Assembly: GCA_903864835.1 (NCBI GenBank)
Contig: CAIPHK010000035.1
Span: 1-40,511, forward strand
Direction: 5' to 3'
Origin: an uncultured bacterium
Lineage (GTDB): Bacteria > Margulisbacteria > Marinamargulisbacteria > SXXA01
Length of the DNA stretch: 40,511 bases
The position numbers and the translations under genes were made by a program. The notes beneath the pieces were generated by a model, which saw only the letters and a program-made list of their open reading frames with translations, did no database searches and was not told the origin of the DNA. Position 1 is the stretch's first letter; each line of letters starts with the position of its first letter. This document shows, piece by piece, positions 27,308 through 37,533 of this stretch.

Positions 27308-29356
27308 CTGATATTCCGGTCCAAACACCACATCGGCAAAGTTACCCGAAGCGGAGGGCGTAACGCCGCCGCTCATCGCAAAGCTAAAAACTCACCCAAT
27401 TTACTCATAAAGCGACTGCTATTTGGGGCAACCGTCGTCATAGGAGTAGGAATCGGCGTACTCGCCGTTGCCAGTATCGTCGTCGCCAAAAACTTACCCA
27501 ATGTCGACTCCATCAGCACCTACATTCCGGCCGAAACCACCAAAATCTACTCCAACAACAACATCGTGTTGGCAGAACTCCACCTCGAAGAAAATCGAGA
27601 AGTCATTCCTCTCGAAAATATTTCTCCGTTTATCAAGCAAGCGGTACTGGCCACCGAGGACACCGATTTTTACCAACACCACGGCATCAATATCAAAGGT
27701 ATGTTCAGAGCCGCGCTCAAAAACACATTCGCCTTGAGCTTTTCTGAAGGAGCGTCCACCCTTACCCAGCAGTTGGCTCGAAACTTATTCCTAACCAAGA
27801 AAAAGAAACTCAGTCGGAAAATTGCCGAAATTATATTGGCCGTTCAAATTGAGCGTAAATACACCAAAAACGAAATCCTTGAGATGTACCTTAACCAGGT
27901 GTATTGGGGGCACAATTCATATGGAATCGAATCCGCCGCCCAACTCTATTTTGGGAAACATGCCCGAGATCTCAACCTTTCCGAATCGGCAATGATTATC
28001 GGACTCCTCAAAGGGCCAGAGCTTTATAGCCCATTCAGAAACTACTCTTACGCAAAACAACGACAACGCACGGTGCTGAACCGAATGGCCAAATTAAAGG
28101 TCATCACCCAAGAACAAGCGAACAACGCCTTTATAGAAGACCTCCAACTCGCCCAACGAAAAACATTTCGGTATCGGGCGCCCTATTTCACGTCGTACAT
28201 CGTCAATCAGCTCTATAGCACCTACGGTGAAGAATCAACCTTAACCTCAGGAATGCAGGTATACACCACGCTCGACTACGAGCTTCAAATGCTCGCCGAG
28301 GAAGTCGTAAAAAATTACGTCGCTAAATCCAGAAAACCCTACTACGGAGCCAACCGTGCCGAAGAAAACTACAATTTCTCCCAAGCGGCATTGATGGCTG
28401 TTGATCCGACGACGGGGTACATTAAAGCCCTACAAGGTGGGGCGGATTACAAAGAGAATCAATACAATCGATGTACCCAAGCCCGACGACAACCGGGATC
28501 CACATTTAAACCATTCGTTTATATCGCGGCGCTTGAAAAAGGCTTCTCCCCAGCCAGTATCGTACAAGACAGTCCGATCACATTTTCAACTTCACAAGGC
28601 CCTTATTCTCCGGCCAATTACACCCACACCTACATGGGCAACATCACACTTAGAAAAGCACTTGAAAACTCCATCAACGTGGTGGCCGTTAAACTCAACA
28701 ATTTGGTCGGCCCCGAAAATATTATTCGTCTTGCCCACGCAATGGGGATTGCATCCCCGCTCCAGGCCGTACTCTCGTTGCCTCTAGGGGCCAACGAGGT
28801 CACGATGATGGAGCTAGTCACCGCCTATTCGGTCATCGCCAACAACGGGCTTCGAAACGACCCTACTGGAATCATTAAGATTCAAGACCGTGAAGGGGGC
28901 GTATTATTCAAACACCAAGTCCACCCCAAACGGGTGTTGGACGAGAATATCGCAGCTAACATTGTAGACATGATGAAAGGCGTCGTTCGCTACGGGACCG
29001 GACAAAATGCCAATCTGCCTCGCCCCGTCGCCGGTAAAACGGGAACGACATCCGACTATAAAGATGCATGGTTCCTGGGGTTTGTTCCCCAACTCGTTTG
29101 CGCCACCTGGGTCGGTAACGACGACAATACGCCGATGAACAAAGTGACCGGGGGCTCCGTCCCGGCATTGATGTGGCGTGACTTTATGAAAGAGGCATTA
29201 AAAAATATCCCACCAACAGATTTTGCCCGATCCGGCGAGATCACCAAACGGGCAGACGAAGATGCCACGGGAAATGCCAGTGAACTCCCTCAAGATGCAA
29301 GCTCCCCGCCCCCCAACGGAACTGATCAATCGTCGATCGACTTCAATACACTCTAA
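27308..29356 (+). CDS. Bifunctional class A penicillin-binding protein (PBP1A-like)
   Basis: About 682 residues: a basic cytoplasmic tail, one transmembrane helix (LLFGATVVIGVGIGVLAVA), a GT51 glycosyltransferase (ATEDTDFYQHHGI, GASTLTQQLARNLFL, KIAEIILAVQIERKYTKNEI) and a transpeptidase with STFK, SIN and KTGT motifs. It polymerises and cross-links peptidoglycan. The likely start is CTG 27308, in frame and 7 bases after AGGAG (27296-27300). GTG 27266 is the alternative but lies within the predicted -10 box. Confidence 0.85.
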   Translation: MIFRSKHHIGKVTRSGGRNAAAHRKAKNSPNLLIKRLLFGATVVIGVGIGVLAVASIVVAKNLPNVDSISTYIPAETTKIYSNNNIVLAELHLEENREVIPLENISPFIKQAVLATEDTDFYQHHGINIKGMFRAALKNTFALSFSEGASTLTQQLARNLFLTKKKKLSRKIAEIILAVQIERKYTKNEILEMYLNQVYWGHNSYGIESAAQLYFGKHARDLNLSESAMIIGLLKGPELYSPFRNYSYAKQRQRTVLNRMAKLKVITQEQANNAFIEDLQLAQRKTFRYRAPYFTSYIVNQLYSTYGEESTLTSGMQVYTTLDYELQMLAEEVVKNYVAKSRKPYYGANRAEENYNFSQAALMAVDPTTGYIKALQGGADYKENQYNRCTQARRQPGSTFKPFVYIAALEKGFSPASIVQDSPITFSTSQGPYSPANYTHTYMGNITLRKALENSINVVAVKLNNLVGPENIIRLAHAMGIASPLQAVLSLPLGANEVTMMELVTAYSVIANNGLRNDPTGIIKIQDREGGVLFKHQVHPKRVLDENIAANIVDMMKGVVRYGTGQNANLPRPVAGKTGTTSDYKDAWFLGFVPQLVCATWVGNDDNTPMNKVTGGSVPALMWRDFMKEALKNIPPTDFARSGEITKRADEDATGNASELPQDASSPPPNGTDQSSIDFNTL

Positions 29357-29375
29357 TTAGTTAGGAGCCCCCTCG

Positions 29376-30305
29376 ATGGAAAAAGTTATTATTATTGGAT
29401 CCGGTCCGGCCGCTCACACCGCGGGAATTTACACCTCAAGAGCCGAACTACAACCACTATTGTTTGAAGGCGAAATGGCCGGTGGGGTTGCCGCAGGGGG
29501 CCAGCTAACAACAACCACTGAAGTTGAAAATTTCCCCGGATTTCCGACCGGAATTGGCGGGCCCGAATTGATGATGAAAATGAGGGAACAGGCCGAAAAT
29601 TGTGGGACTCGAATCCTGACAAAAACGGTTGAGAGGGTCGACCTCTCTCAGCATCCATTCCGGGTGTGGACCGATGAGCAAGAATATCAAGCCGCAACAA
29701 TCATCATTGCCACAGGGGCCACCGCCAAACGGATGAGAGTTCCCGGGGAAGATACCTATTGGCAACGTGGGATTTCTGCATGTGCGGTTTGCGACGGCGC
29801 GCTCCCCATTTTTAGAAATAAGCCATTAGTGGTGGTGGGTGGCGGTGACTCCGCCTGTGAAGAAGCCTCGTTCCTGACCAAGTACGCAAGCGAAGTTATT
29901 CTTCTGGTACGCCGAACCGAGCTCCGCGCATCTAAGGTCATGCAAGACCGAGTAAAAACAAATCCAAAAATTCGAATTTTATGGAACAAAATCCTCGAAA
30001 AAGCAGAAGGAGAAAAACTACTGACCCAAGTCGTGATTCGAGATACCGAAACCGGGTCTACCGAAATCGTTCCTACCAACGGGTTATTTTACGCCATTGG
30101 ACACGTTCCCAATACCGAATTTTTAGGCAATCAACTTCAACTCGATGAGACCGGTTATATCACGACGATGCCTGGTACCACGCAGACATCGATTTCTGGC
30201 GTTTTTGCCTGTGGCGACGTCCAAGATAAACATTACCGCCAAGCCATCACCGCCGCCGGAAGTGGCTGTATGGCAGCGCTCGACGCCGAACGATTCTTAG
30301 CGTAG
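29376..30305 (+). CDS. trxB: Thioredoxin reductase
   Basis: The 309-residue NADPH-dependent flavoprotein has an FAD motif (IIGSGPAAHTAGIY), the redox pair C136-A-V-C139, an NADPH motif (VVGGGDSACEEASFL) and a C-terminal GVFACGDVQD. It reduces thioredoxin and could supply electrons to the peroxiredoxin at 8762-9349. TTAGGAG precedes ATG 29376. Its end overlaps lgt by 9 bases on the opposite strand. Confidence 0.94.
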   Translation: MEKVIIIGSGPAAHTAGIYTSRAELQPLLFEGEMAGGVAAGGQLTTTTEVENFPGFPTGIGGPELMMKMREQAENCGTRILTKTVERVDLSQHPFRVWTDEQEYQAATIIIATGATAKRMRVPGEDTYWQRGISACAVCDGALPIFRNKPLVVVGGGDSACEEASFLTKYASEVILLVRRTELRASKVMQDRVKTNPKIRILWNKILEKAEGEKLLTQVVIRDTETGSTEIVPTNGLFYAIGHVPNTEFLGNQLQLDETGYITTMPGTTQTSISGVFACGDVQDKHYRQAITAAGSGCMAALDAERFLA

Positions 30306-31070
30306 CGATCGGCTAAGGCGGAAACATACCGCCCCGCCAAGGACCATCGTAATACACAACAGTTGGCCCATCGTTAGTGCGCCAAAAAGATAGCCAACCT
30401 GCGAATCCGGTTCTCTAAAAAACTCTACACAAAACCGAATGGCGCCGTAGCCCATCAGGTATCCGCCAAATAGCTGCCCCTCTTTCAATCTGCCATAGCG
30501 TCTCAAAAGACTAAGAATAATAAACAATACAACGCCCTCCCCAAACGCCTCATACAGCTGAGACGGATGCCGAGGTAGAGGCCCCCCTTCGGGGAAAACA
30601 ACGCCCCAAGGCACCGCCGTAATCCGACCGAACAGCTCCCCATTGATAAAGTTCGCCAGCCTCCCGAATCCAATACCGATCGTCGAGCCCCATGCGAGGA
30701 GATCCAGAACAGGCCACATCGATATCCGATGTCGTCGCGCAAAGAGCCCGGTCGCCGCAACAGTGCCTAACGCCGCCCCGTGATAGGACATCCCCCCTTG
30801 CCAAATCGCAATTATTTGGGCCGGATATTCGACAAAATAAGGCAAATCATAAAGGCAGACATACCCTAATCGCCCTCCCAATACGATTCCAAGTATTAAA
30901 TAAGTAGGAAAATCCCATATCGCGTCACGGGACAACCCCAATCGCCGCAATGACGGGTACGCCAGTCGCATCCCAAGTACGACACCCAGAACATACGCCA
31001 CCCCGTACCACCGAATCTGTAGGGGGCCTAAATGGATAAACACAGGGTCAATATTTGGGTAGGCTAACAT
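30297..31070 (-). CDS. lgt: Phosphatidylglycerol-prolipoprotein diacylglyceryl transferase
   Basis: The 257-residue, seven-helix membrane enzyme adds diacylglycerol to prolipoprotein cysteines. The Lgt signature GRLANFINGELFGR and RHPSQLYEA are present. ATG 31070 starts the family-like MLAYPNIDPVFIHLGPLQIR; the longer frame to 31460 is antisense to fliH. No ribosome-binding site precedes the ATG, and TATTAT (31084-31089, minus strand) suggests a very short leader. Confidence 0.93.
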   Translation of the reverse strand: MLAYPNIDPVFIHLGPLQIRWYGVAYVLGVVLGMRLAYPSLRRLGLSRDAIWDFPTYLILGIVLGGRLGYVCLYDLPYFVEYPAQIIAIWQGGMSYHGAALGTVAATGLFARRHRISMWPVLDLLAWGSTIGIGFGRLANFINGELFGRITAVPWGVVFPEGGPLPRHPSQLYEAFGEGVVLFIILSLLRRYGRLKEGQLFGGYLMGYGAIRFCVEFFREPDSQVGYLFGALTMGQLLCITMVLGGAVCFRLSRSLR

Positions 31071-31079
31071 GGAGGCGAA

Positions 31080-31089
31080 TGATATAATA
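31080..31089. promoter_or_regulatory. Overlapping divergent -10 boxes for lgt and fliH
   Basis: On the plus strand TGATATAAT (31080-31088) is a perfect extended -10, ending 9 bases before the fliH ATG at 31098. On the minus strand TATTAT (31084-31089) lies 13 bases before the lgt ATG. Both transcripts would be leaderless or nearly so and compete for the same few bases. Confidence 0.55.
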
Positions 31090-31097
31090 CGCGCACC

Positions 31098-31985
31098 ATG
31101 GCGATCGTGAAAGACTCGGGATCTCCCAAAAAAATTACAATTTCTCTCCAACCGCTCTCTCAGAAGGGTACCCCAACCGAATCGGTTTATGGAGCTCAAT
31201 CTGAACCCCATGTCATTCATAATGAGGGTATGGACACCGACGGAAATAAAAAACGTACCATCGGCATGTTGAAAAGCATGAAAATCCCAGAGCCACTGAT
31301 CCAAGTCGTCCAAGAACCCATCGAAATCCCAACTGAAATAATGCAGGCCGTTGCGAAGTATGAAACCGATTTGCGGCGAAATGCAGACTCCAAAATCGCG
31401 GCTTTTAAGTCGAATCAAATGGCCGCAACACAAGCCCAAGTGGACCAATATAAAGCGCAACAGCTATCCGCGGTTCAATCAGAAATGGCGGCAATGCGTG
31501 ACCAAGGATATAAAGATGGATTTGAACAAGGTCAAAGCAAAGGCCTCACCGAATACACCACACAAATCAGGGAACTTGTGGCCGTAATTAACGATGTCAC
31601 TCAAAACAAACGATTATTTTTAGAAAGTTCGGAACCCGAACTCCTCAAGCTTGCCGTCAAAATTGCAGAAAAAATAGTTCAAAATCAAGTCCAAGTAGAC
31701 CAGAACGCGCTGATTGCGATTGTCGACCAAGCCATTCGTCGCATTACAGATAAAGACAAAGTCATCATTAAAACTTGCCCCGAAGATGCCGATTTTGTGA
31801 GACAACATCGGGAAGAAATTCTCGAAAAAATGCCTGACATCCGAACTCTGGAAGTTCACGAAGATCCAAGGGTGGAACAGGGAGGGTGCATTATCGAAAC
31901 CCGGCTCGGATTTATTGACTCATCAATCAGCACAAAATTGGCCAGTATCGAAGCCGCATTGTTCAAGGTATACAACGACCGTTAA
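31098..31985 (+). CDS. fliH: Flagellar assembly protein FliH
   Basis: 295 residues: a variable N-terminus, a long coiled coil with glycine-spaced helix (about 120-160, GYKDGFEQGQSKG) and the conserved C-terminal region (LLKLAVKIAEKIVQNQV, DPRVEQGGCIIET) that binds and restrains the export ATPase FliI. ATG 31098 lies 9 bases after a perfect -10 box; ATG 31230 after GAGGGT is an alternative. It leads fliHIJ. Confidence 0.88.
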   Translation: MAIVKDSGSPKKITISLQPLSQKGTPTESVYGAQSEPHVIHNEGMDTDGNKKRTIGMLKSMKIPEPLIQVVQEPIEIPTEIMQAVAKYETDLRRNADSKIAAFKSNQMAATQAQVDQYKAQQLSAVQSEMAAMRDQGYKDGFEQGQSKGLTEYTTQIRELVAVINDVTQNKRLFLESSEPELLKLAVKIAEKIVQNQVQVDQNALIAIVDQAIRRITDKDKVIIKTCPEDADFVRQHREEILEKMPDIRTLEVHEDPRVEQGGCIIETRLGFIDSSISTKLASIEAALFKVYNDR

Positions 31986-31988
31986 CCC

Positions 31989-33293
31989 ATGGACAACCTC
32001 GACAAATATCTCGCGGCCATCGATCGGACGGACGTCATCAAAGTCGTCGGAAAAGTCGTCCAAGTCGTCGGTCTAGTGGTTGAAGCGCAGGTCCAAGGCG
32101 TATTTATTGGCGAACTTTGTATCATTCAAATCGATGAGAAAAAAAATATTCGTGCCGAAGTCGTCGGGTTTAAAGAAGAAAAAGTCCTCCTGATGCCACT
32201 CGGACCCATGAGCGGAATCCGTCCAGGGGCCCGTATTTACGCTACAGGGTCACCGATTCAGGTAAAGGTGGGCCCAGCGCTCCTTGGCCGGGTCTTGAAC
32301 GGTATCGGAGAGCCTATGGACCGAAAAGGTGACTTGGAATACGAAGAACTGTACGAAATCGACCGAGATCCCCCCGATCCGATCTTACGTCCGCGCATTG
32401 ATGAAGTTCTTAAGGTCGGGGTCAAAGCCATTGACGGAATCCTTACTTTCGGAAAAGGCCAACGGGTCGGGATTTTTGCAGGATCTGGAGTTGGAAAGAG
32501 CACCTTAATGGGAATGCTTGCCCGTAATTGCGAGGCCGATGTTAACGTCATCAGCTTGGTCGGTGAACGGGGCCGAGAGGTTAAAGATTTTATTGAAGAA
32601 TCCTTAGGGGAAGAAGGGCTTAAGCGATCAGTGGTCGTCGTCGCCACATCGGACGTCCCCCCCGTTATCCGACTCAAAGGCGCGATGGTCGGTACAGCGA
32701 TCGCAGAATACTTTAGAGACCAGGGAAAAAGTGTGCTGTTTATGATGGATTCAGTGACCCGTTTTGCGATGGCCCAACGAGAAATCGGACTGGCTACCGG
32801 CGAACCCCCGACCACCAAGGGGTATACTCCCAGTGTATTCGCTATGCTTCCTCGACTGATGGAACGTGCCGGCACCTCTGAAAAAGGATCGATCACCGCC
32901 ATCTACACGGTCCTGGTAGATGGCGGTGACATGGATGAACCGATCGCCGATGCCGCAAGAGGTATCCTCGACGGCCACATGGTCCTTTCCCGAGATATCG
33001 CGGCAAAAAATCATTATCCCTGTATTGATATTGGACACAGCGTGAGCCGACTATTTTCAGTTATTGCGGACGATAAACATAAAAAAGCCGCTGGGAAATT
33101 ACGGGAAACATTATCAAAATTTAACGAAGCCGAAGACCTCATTAATATCGGCGCTTATGTCAAAGGGAGCAACCCCAAAATCGACTATGCCATCGAAAAA
33201 ATTGATGCGATTAACATCTTTCTACGACAAGCCACTGAGGAAAATATCCCATTCGAAAAAACGGTCCAAATGCTTTGTAGCATGTTCGCATGA
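31989..33293 (+). CDS. fliI: Flagellar export ATPase FliI
   Basis: The 434-residue F1-beta-like ATPase powers export of flagellar subunits. LGRVLNGIGEPMD, Walker A GIFAGSGVGKST, SLVGERGREVKDFIEESLG and SVTRFAMAQREIGLATGEPP are typical. It starts 3 bases after fliH and overlaps fliJ by 4 bases (ATGA). The paralogous type III secretion ATPase is less likely, as no secretion-apparatus genes are seen. Confidence 0.93.
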   Translation: MDNLDKYLAAIDRTDVIKVVGKVVQVVGLVVEAQVQGVFIGELCIIQIDEKKNIRAEVVGFKEEKVLLMPLGPMSGIRPGARIYATGSPIQVKVGPALLGRVLNGIGEPMDRKGDLEYEELYEIDRDPPDPILRPRIDEVLKVGVKAIDGILTFGKGQRVGIFAGSGVGKSTLMGMLARNCEADVNVISLVGERGREVKDFIEESLGEEGLKRSVVVVATSDVPPVIRLKGAMVGTAIAEYFRDQGKSVLFMMDSVTRFAMAQREIGLATGEPPTTKGYTPSVFAMLPRLMERAGTSEKGSITAIYTVLVDGGDMDEPIADAARGILDGHMVLSRDIAAKNHYPCIDIGHSVSRLFSVIADDKHKKAAGKLRETLSKFNEAEDLINIGAYVKGSNPKIDYAIEKIDAINIFLRQATEENIPFEKTVQMLCSMFA

Positions 33294-33790
33294 GCAAGGC
33301 TCAAAAATCAAAACGGTTCAAATACGCCCTTGAAACTCTCCTTAAAGTTCGTGCCATTCGCGAAAAACAGGCGCAGGAGCGTTTTCAAAAGGCGGAAATT
33401 CTTCACCAAGAGGAAATGAAACGAGAAGAAGAGCTCAAGAGATTTGAATCCGAAAAATACCAAGAACTTCGCGACATTATGTCGGGGAAAACCGTCCTCA
33501 CCGATGTCCAGATGGTCATGATGCGAAAGGCCCACTTGGACACTATTAAAGAGCAGGTCATCCAACAAGAGGAACGGACCAAAGCCGCAGAAGAAAAAAA
33601 AGAAGAGATGCGGCTCGAACTCATCGCAACTGTCAGAAATCGAAAAATAATCGAAAAAGATAAACAAAAAACCCGGGATGAGTGGCGCAAAATAATGAAC
33701 AAAGAAGACAATAAATTTTTGGACGACATCGCCGTTATTGGGTTTGAAAATAAGTCGCGTGCCCGAAAGGCCGCCGAAAACAAACCATAG
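33290..33790 (+). CDS. fliJ: Flagellar FliJ-like coiled-coil chaperone
   Basis: The 166-residue, highly charged, almost wholly coiled-coil protein starts RFKYALETLLKVRAIREKQA, the usual FliJ opening. FliJ sits at the centre of the FliI hexamer and escorts export chaperones. Its ATG overlaps the fliI stop. Sequence identity in this family is always weak, so position supports the call. Confidence 0.85.
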   Translation: MSKAQKSKRFKYALETLLKVRAIREKQAQERFQKAEILHQEEMKREEELKRFESEKYQELRDIMSGKTVLTDVQMVMMRKAHLDTIKEQVIQQEERTKAAEEKKEEMRLELIATVRNRKIIEKDKQKTRDEWRKIMNKEDNKFLDDIAVIGFENKSRARKAAENKP

Positions 33791-33866
33791 AACTGGAGAT
33801 TCGAGGGTAAGTTTAATACAATGCGGCATTCGGATCTATTTTTGGTAAAAAAAGAGGAGAATCAAA

Positions 33867-35069
33867 TTGAATAAAGCCATTTATCGCTTAGGTATGGGTT
33901 TAGCTGTACTTAGTGTCTGTAGTTTGCCGATCAGTGCAACGATCAGATACTCCCTAGAAGACATGGAAAAAGCGTCATCACGGGGCGGCTTCGGAGTTGT
34001 CCAGTCAAATGGACTCACTTTTTTAAAGGGCAGTATTGGAAAAGACTTCCCAATGGGCCCGCTATCTGTAGGTGCTGACCTTAACTTGTACTACGCAACA
34101 GCGGGAGACGGCACGTACCCAAGTGACCTCCAACTCATCACACTACGCTCCATCGAATACAACCATAACAACACGGCTGGCATTAAATACGGACGGCTAT
34201 CAGACGTCACTTACGGCTACGGATTGTTAATGGATTCTTACGACTCCGGAATGGGTGGAGATACTACTGAATTCACATTAAAAAAGGGTGGATTTAAAGG
34301 GTACGCAACGCTGATGGGTGCGCGCGCAGACGCGCTAGGGACCTTTGGAAGCCTTTATGCGGGGCGTTTAAGTGGAGATCTACTCGATATAAACCTCGGC
34401 GGCACCCCACTTAAATGGGGAGTCACTGCAGTAAGTGACCGAGACGGTGTGAATGAAACAGTGAACGGAACTCAAATCACTAGGGAAGAATCCACGGGCT
34501 ACAGTGCCGATTTGGCGTTGCCATTCGCCGGAGACTTTTTAACGTATTACGTTGAATATGCTCACCTCAACAATCACGGGAATGGGCTCTCCACCGGATT
34601 TAAAGGGGATTTCTTCGACATCGTAAAATATCGGATGGAATATCAAACGTTGGAATCAGGATTTGTGCCCGGGTATTTCAATACCGCGTATGAAGCCTCC
34701 AGTTTCGATTTCGCTACCAATGCACCGACGACGGCAATCAATGGGTTCATCGGAAACATTTCATTGGCATTGCCATCAACCCCGTTTAAGGGCGGCATTC
34801 AAATCGAATCATATTCTGATCGTTCGCTACTTTCTGCTGCGGTCGGCTGGTCAAATGTGGGTAACACCACCGGGGTTATTAACTATATCCAACCCTTTCA
34901 AAGTGCATCGACACCCATTTTGGACTCAACCGTCCTTTATCAAACCGGTGACATGTTTGATTACATCGTTAATATTAAGCGAGTTTATTACACATCCAAC
35001 ATGTTTACAGAAAGTTATAGCGTCGGATTTCGATTCAACCCGAACAAAATCCTTCCTGGAATCTTCTAA
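33867..35069 (+). CDS. Outer-membrane beta-barrel protein, porin-like
   Basis: 400 residues with a signal peptide ([18 protein letters not shown]) and alternating beta-strand-like sequence rich in Gly, Tyr and Thr, ending in Phe after [12 protein letters not shown], as barrel proteins often do. This implies an outer membrane. The start is TTG 33867 with GAGGAG (33854-33859) 7 bases upstream. It may form a pore or be a structural outer-membrane protein; substrate unknown. It follows fliJ by 76 bases. Confidence 0.75.
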   Translation: MNKAIYRLGMGLAVLSVCSLPISATIRYSLEDMEKASSRGGFGVVQSNGLTFLKGSIGKDFPMGPLSVGADLNLYYATAGDGTYPSDLQLITLRSIEYNHNNTAGIKYGRLSDVTYGYGLLMDSYDSGMGGDTTEFTLKKGGFKGYATLMGARADALGTFGSLYAGRLSGDLLDINLGGTPLKWGVTAVSDRDGVNETVNGTQITREESTGYSADLALPFAGDFLTYYVEYAHLNNHGNGLSTGFKGDFFDIVKYRMEYQTLESGFVPGYFNTAYEASSFDFATNAPTTAINGFIGNISLALPSTPFKGGIQIESYSDRSLLSAAVGWSNVGNTTGVINYIQPFQSASTPILDSTVLYQTGDMFDYIVNIKRVYYTSNMFTESYSVGFRFNPNKILPGIF

Positions 35070-35079
35070 AATCGGTAGA

Positions 35080-35117
35080 ATGCGGCTCCTTAACGCCAAA
35101 TAGGCAAGGAGCCGCAT
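35080..35117 (+). terminator. Hairpin between the barrel protein gene and mnmG
   Basis: ATGCGGCTCCTT (35080-35091) and AAGGAGCCGCAT (35106-35117) are perfect 12-bp reverse complements with a 14-base loop, followed by ATTTCTT. This fits a weak intrinsic terminator. The 3' arm contains AAGGAG, the only Shine-Dalgarno-like sequence before mnmG. Confidence 0.7.
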
Positions 35118-35122
35118 ATTTC

Positions 35123-36961
35123 TTGGACACATCTCACTATGATGTAATCGTCATCGGATCTGGACATGCGGGCATTGAAGCCGCACTCGCGGCGTCAAAG
35201 CTTGGCTGTTCAACGCTACTGGCCACCATCAACGTCGACAATATCGGGCTAATGCCCTGCAACCCGTCTATCGGCGGCCCGGCCAAAGGCCAAATCGTCA
35301 GCGAAATCGATGCGTTAGGTGGAGAAATGGGTCTTGCGGCGGACGCAACCCACATTCAACTCAAAATACTCAACCGGTCTCGGGGACCTGCCGTCCAATG
35401 CCTTCGATCTCAAAATGACAAGCGGGCATATAACGACTACATGAAGCGTCGAGTCTTCCAACAAGCGAATCTCGACGTCGAACAAACCCTGATAGACGGC
35501 CTCATCATTATCGACGACACGGTTACCGGGTGCATCACGCATTTAGGCAAGGCCATTTACGCCAAAGCCGTGGTCATCACCACGGGCACATTTTTGAACG
35601 GCAAGATGCACGTTGGATTGACCGCCACATCAGGGGGGCGAGTCGCCGAAATCAGCGCCGTGAGCCTTCCGGAATCATTCCGGAAGTATCTTCGGATGGG
35701 GCGACTCAAAACGGGCACTCCGCCGCGTTTAAACAGGCGCTCAATTGATTTTACAAAAATGACGGTCCAGCCCGGCGACAATGAGTTCCTAAGATTCTCA
35801 TTTCGAACCCCTTATTCCGAAAAATTCAAGAATCAAATCGATTGTTATTTAACGAGGACAACTACTGAAACCCACAACATAATACTTAACAATCTAGACA
35901 GATCGCCAATGTATACCAAAGTAATTCAGGGGTTGGGACCCCGATACTGTCCGTCCATTGAAGACAAGGTCGTCCGATTCGCCGATAAACCCAGCCATCA
36001 AATATTTATCGAACCCGAGGGAATCGACTCCAACGAAATATACCCTCAAGGTATGAATACATCGCTCCCTGAAGACGTTCAACTCGCAATGTTGCGAACA
36101 ATGCCAGGCCTAGAAGACGTCAAAATAATAAAACCGGGATATGCCGTTGAATATGATTTTGTGTATCCAGACCAATTACTCCCAACGTTAGAAACCAAGC
36201 CCCTGAGGAATCTCTTCCTAGCCGGCCAAATTAACGGAACCTCCGGGTATGAGGAAGCTGCCGGACAGGGAATCATTGCAGGCATCAATGCGGGCCTCAG
36301 AGCCTTAAATCGCCCTGGGTTTACGCTTTCCCGTGAAGATTCTTATATCGGGACGATGATTGACGATCTTATTCACAAGGAAATAATAGAGCCCTATCGA
36401 ATGCTGTCATCACGATCCGAATATCGGCTCATTCTACGGCAAGAAAATGCGCCATTTAGACTCAGCGAAAAAGCACATTCCATTGGGATGATTTCAACCG
36501 ACGACTTGACGGTGGTACAAACAAAAATGGATGCAATCAAGTCGTTGATCGCCCGCTGGAAAAAAGAATCCGCCTCACCAGAACAGCTCCATCATTGGAA
36601 TCTCACGGAAAAAATTACGATTTTTGACTTAATTAAAAGAACCAATGCGGATCTGTTCGCCACGGCCTCTATTGGAGACAATCCCGCCGAAACTGAAATA
36701 AAGAGAATGGCCGCAATCGAGATCGTCTATGAGGGGTATCTATCGAAGCAGCAAAAAGAAATCGAAAAACTTCAGAAAATGCAAAACCGCATTATCCCCA
36801 CCACGATCCTCTATACCGCCATCGAAGGGTTACGAAAAGAAAGTAGAGAGAAATTGGAAAAATTCAGACCGGTTACGATTGGCGACGCAAAAAAACTCGC
36901 CGGAGTTAACCCTGCAGACGTCCTCATTTTAGTCGCTCATATCGAAAGGCATTCCGGATGA
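35123..36961 (+). CDS. mnmG: tRNA uridine-5-carboxymethylaminomethyl modification enzyme MnmG
   Basis: The 612-residue FAD enzyme works with MnmE to modify wobble uridine-34. Motifs are [16 protein letters not shown] (FAD), [20 protein letters not shown] and [12 protein letters not shown]. The start is TTG 35123; the only ribosome-binding-like site, AAGGAG, lies 12-13 bases upstream in a hairpin arm. rsmG overlaps its end by 4 bases. The mnmG-rsmG-par order is common near replication origins. Confidence 0.95.
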   Translation: MDTSHYDVIVIGSGHAGIEAALAASKLGCSTLLATINVDNIGLMPCNPSIGGPAKGQIVSEIDALGGEMGLAADATHIQLKILNRSRGPAVQCLRSQNDKRAYNDYMKRRVFQQANLDVEQTLIDGLIIIDDTVTGCITHLGKAIYAKAVVITTGTFLNGKMHVGLTATSGGRVAEISAVSLPESFRKYLRMGRLKTGTPPRLNRRSIDFTKMTVQPGDNEFLRFSFRTPYSEKFKNQIDCYLTRTTTETHNIILNNLDRSPMYTKVIQGLGPRYCPSIEDKVVRFADKPSHQIFIEPEGIDSNEIYPQGMNTSLPEDVQLAMLRTMPGLEDVKIIKPGYAVEYDFVYPDQLLPTLETKPLRNLFLAGQINGTSGYEEAAGQGIIAGINAGLRALNRPGFTLSREDSYIGTMIDDLIHKEIIEPYRMLSSRSEYRLILRQENAPFRLSEKAHSIGMISTDDLTVVQTKMDAIKSLIARWKKESASPEQLHHWNLTEKITIFDLIKRTNADLFATASIGDNPAETEIKRMAAIEIVYEGYLSKQQKEIEKLQKMQNRIIPTTILYTAIEGLRKESREKLEKFRPVTIGDAKKLAGVNPADVLILVAHIERHSG

Positions 36962-37527
36962 TTTCTCAACAACTTGACGAATACGTCACCCAACTCAAAG
37001 GTTATAACGAACACACCAATATCTATTCGGCATCCGCATACGACAAATTGCAATTCCATATTGAGGACAGCCTCAATATATTAAATCTAATTCCAAAAAC
37101 CACGAGACGAATCCTCGACATTGGGTCAGGATCGGGCCTCCCCAGCATTCCGATGGCGATCGCGAGAACCGACATAGAAGTTACCGCCGTGGAATCAAAG
37201 TACAGAAAGACTCGTTTTTTGGCCGAGGTCAAAACCGCCATCGGCCTGCACAACCTCACGGTGGTAACTGCCAATATCGCTGAGTATATCCACAAAGAAA
37301 AACCGACCCCTGACGTCATTACAGCAAAGGCATTTGCGCCAATCGATCGATTGCTCCCACTACTCAAAACTCTGGCATATACGCGATCTACGGTAATCAT
37401 ACCCGTCAGCCAATCTCAAGCTACCGACCTCGACCACCATCCATTTCCTGGATTTGTCTTAAAGCATGGGACCGAAACCGATGGCACCCACACCTACCTA
37501 ATATTGGAACTAAAAAAGTTTAACTAG
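36958..37527 (+). CDS. rsmG: 16S rRNA (guanine-N7) methyltransferase RsmG
   Basis: The 189-residue methyltransferase modifies G527 of 16S rRNA. The SAM motif is [18 protein letters not shown], with [12 protein letters not shown] and [15 protein letters not shown] following. It is coupled to mnmG by an ATGA overlap and ends 6 bases from convergent parB. Confidence 0.92.
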   Translation: MISQQLDEYVTQLKGYNEHTNIYSASAYDKLQFHIEDSLNILNLIPKTTRRILDIGSGSGLPSIPMAIARTDIEVTAVESKYRKTRFLAEVKTAIGLHNLTVVTANIAEYIHKEKPTPDVITAKAFAPIDRLLPLLKTLAYTRSTVIIPVSQSQATDLDHHPFPGFVLKHGTETDGTHTYLILELKKFN

Positions 37528-37533
37528 TCCAGA

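Noticed and set aside
31071-31460. Longer N-terminus for lgt
   Set aside because: Extra 130 residues are antisense to fliH and the Lgt family begins at MLAYPNIDPVFI.
32258-32902. 214-codon minus-strand open frame
   Set aside because: Fully antisense to fliI, no ribosome-binding site or recognisable family, low-complexity shadow composition.
31098-33790. Type III secretion (injectisome) genes
   Set aside because: FliH/FliI/FliJ features fit the flagellar versions and no secretin, needle or translocator gene is present.
33308-33829. 173-codon minus-strand open frame rich in Phe
   Set aside because: Mirror of the Lys/Glu-rich fliJ coding sequence.
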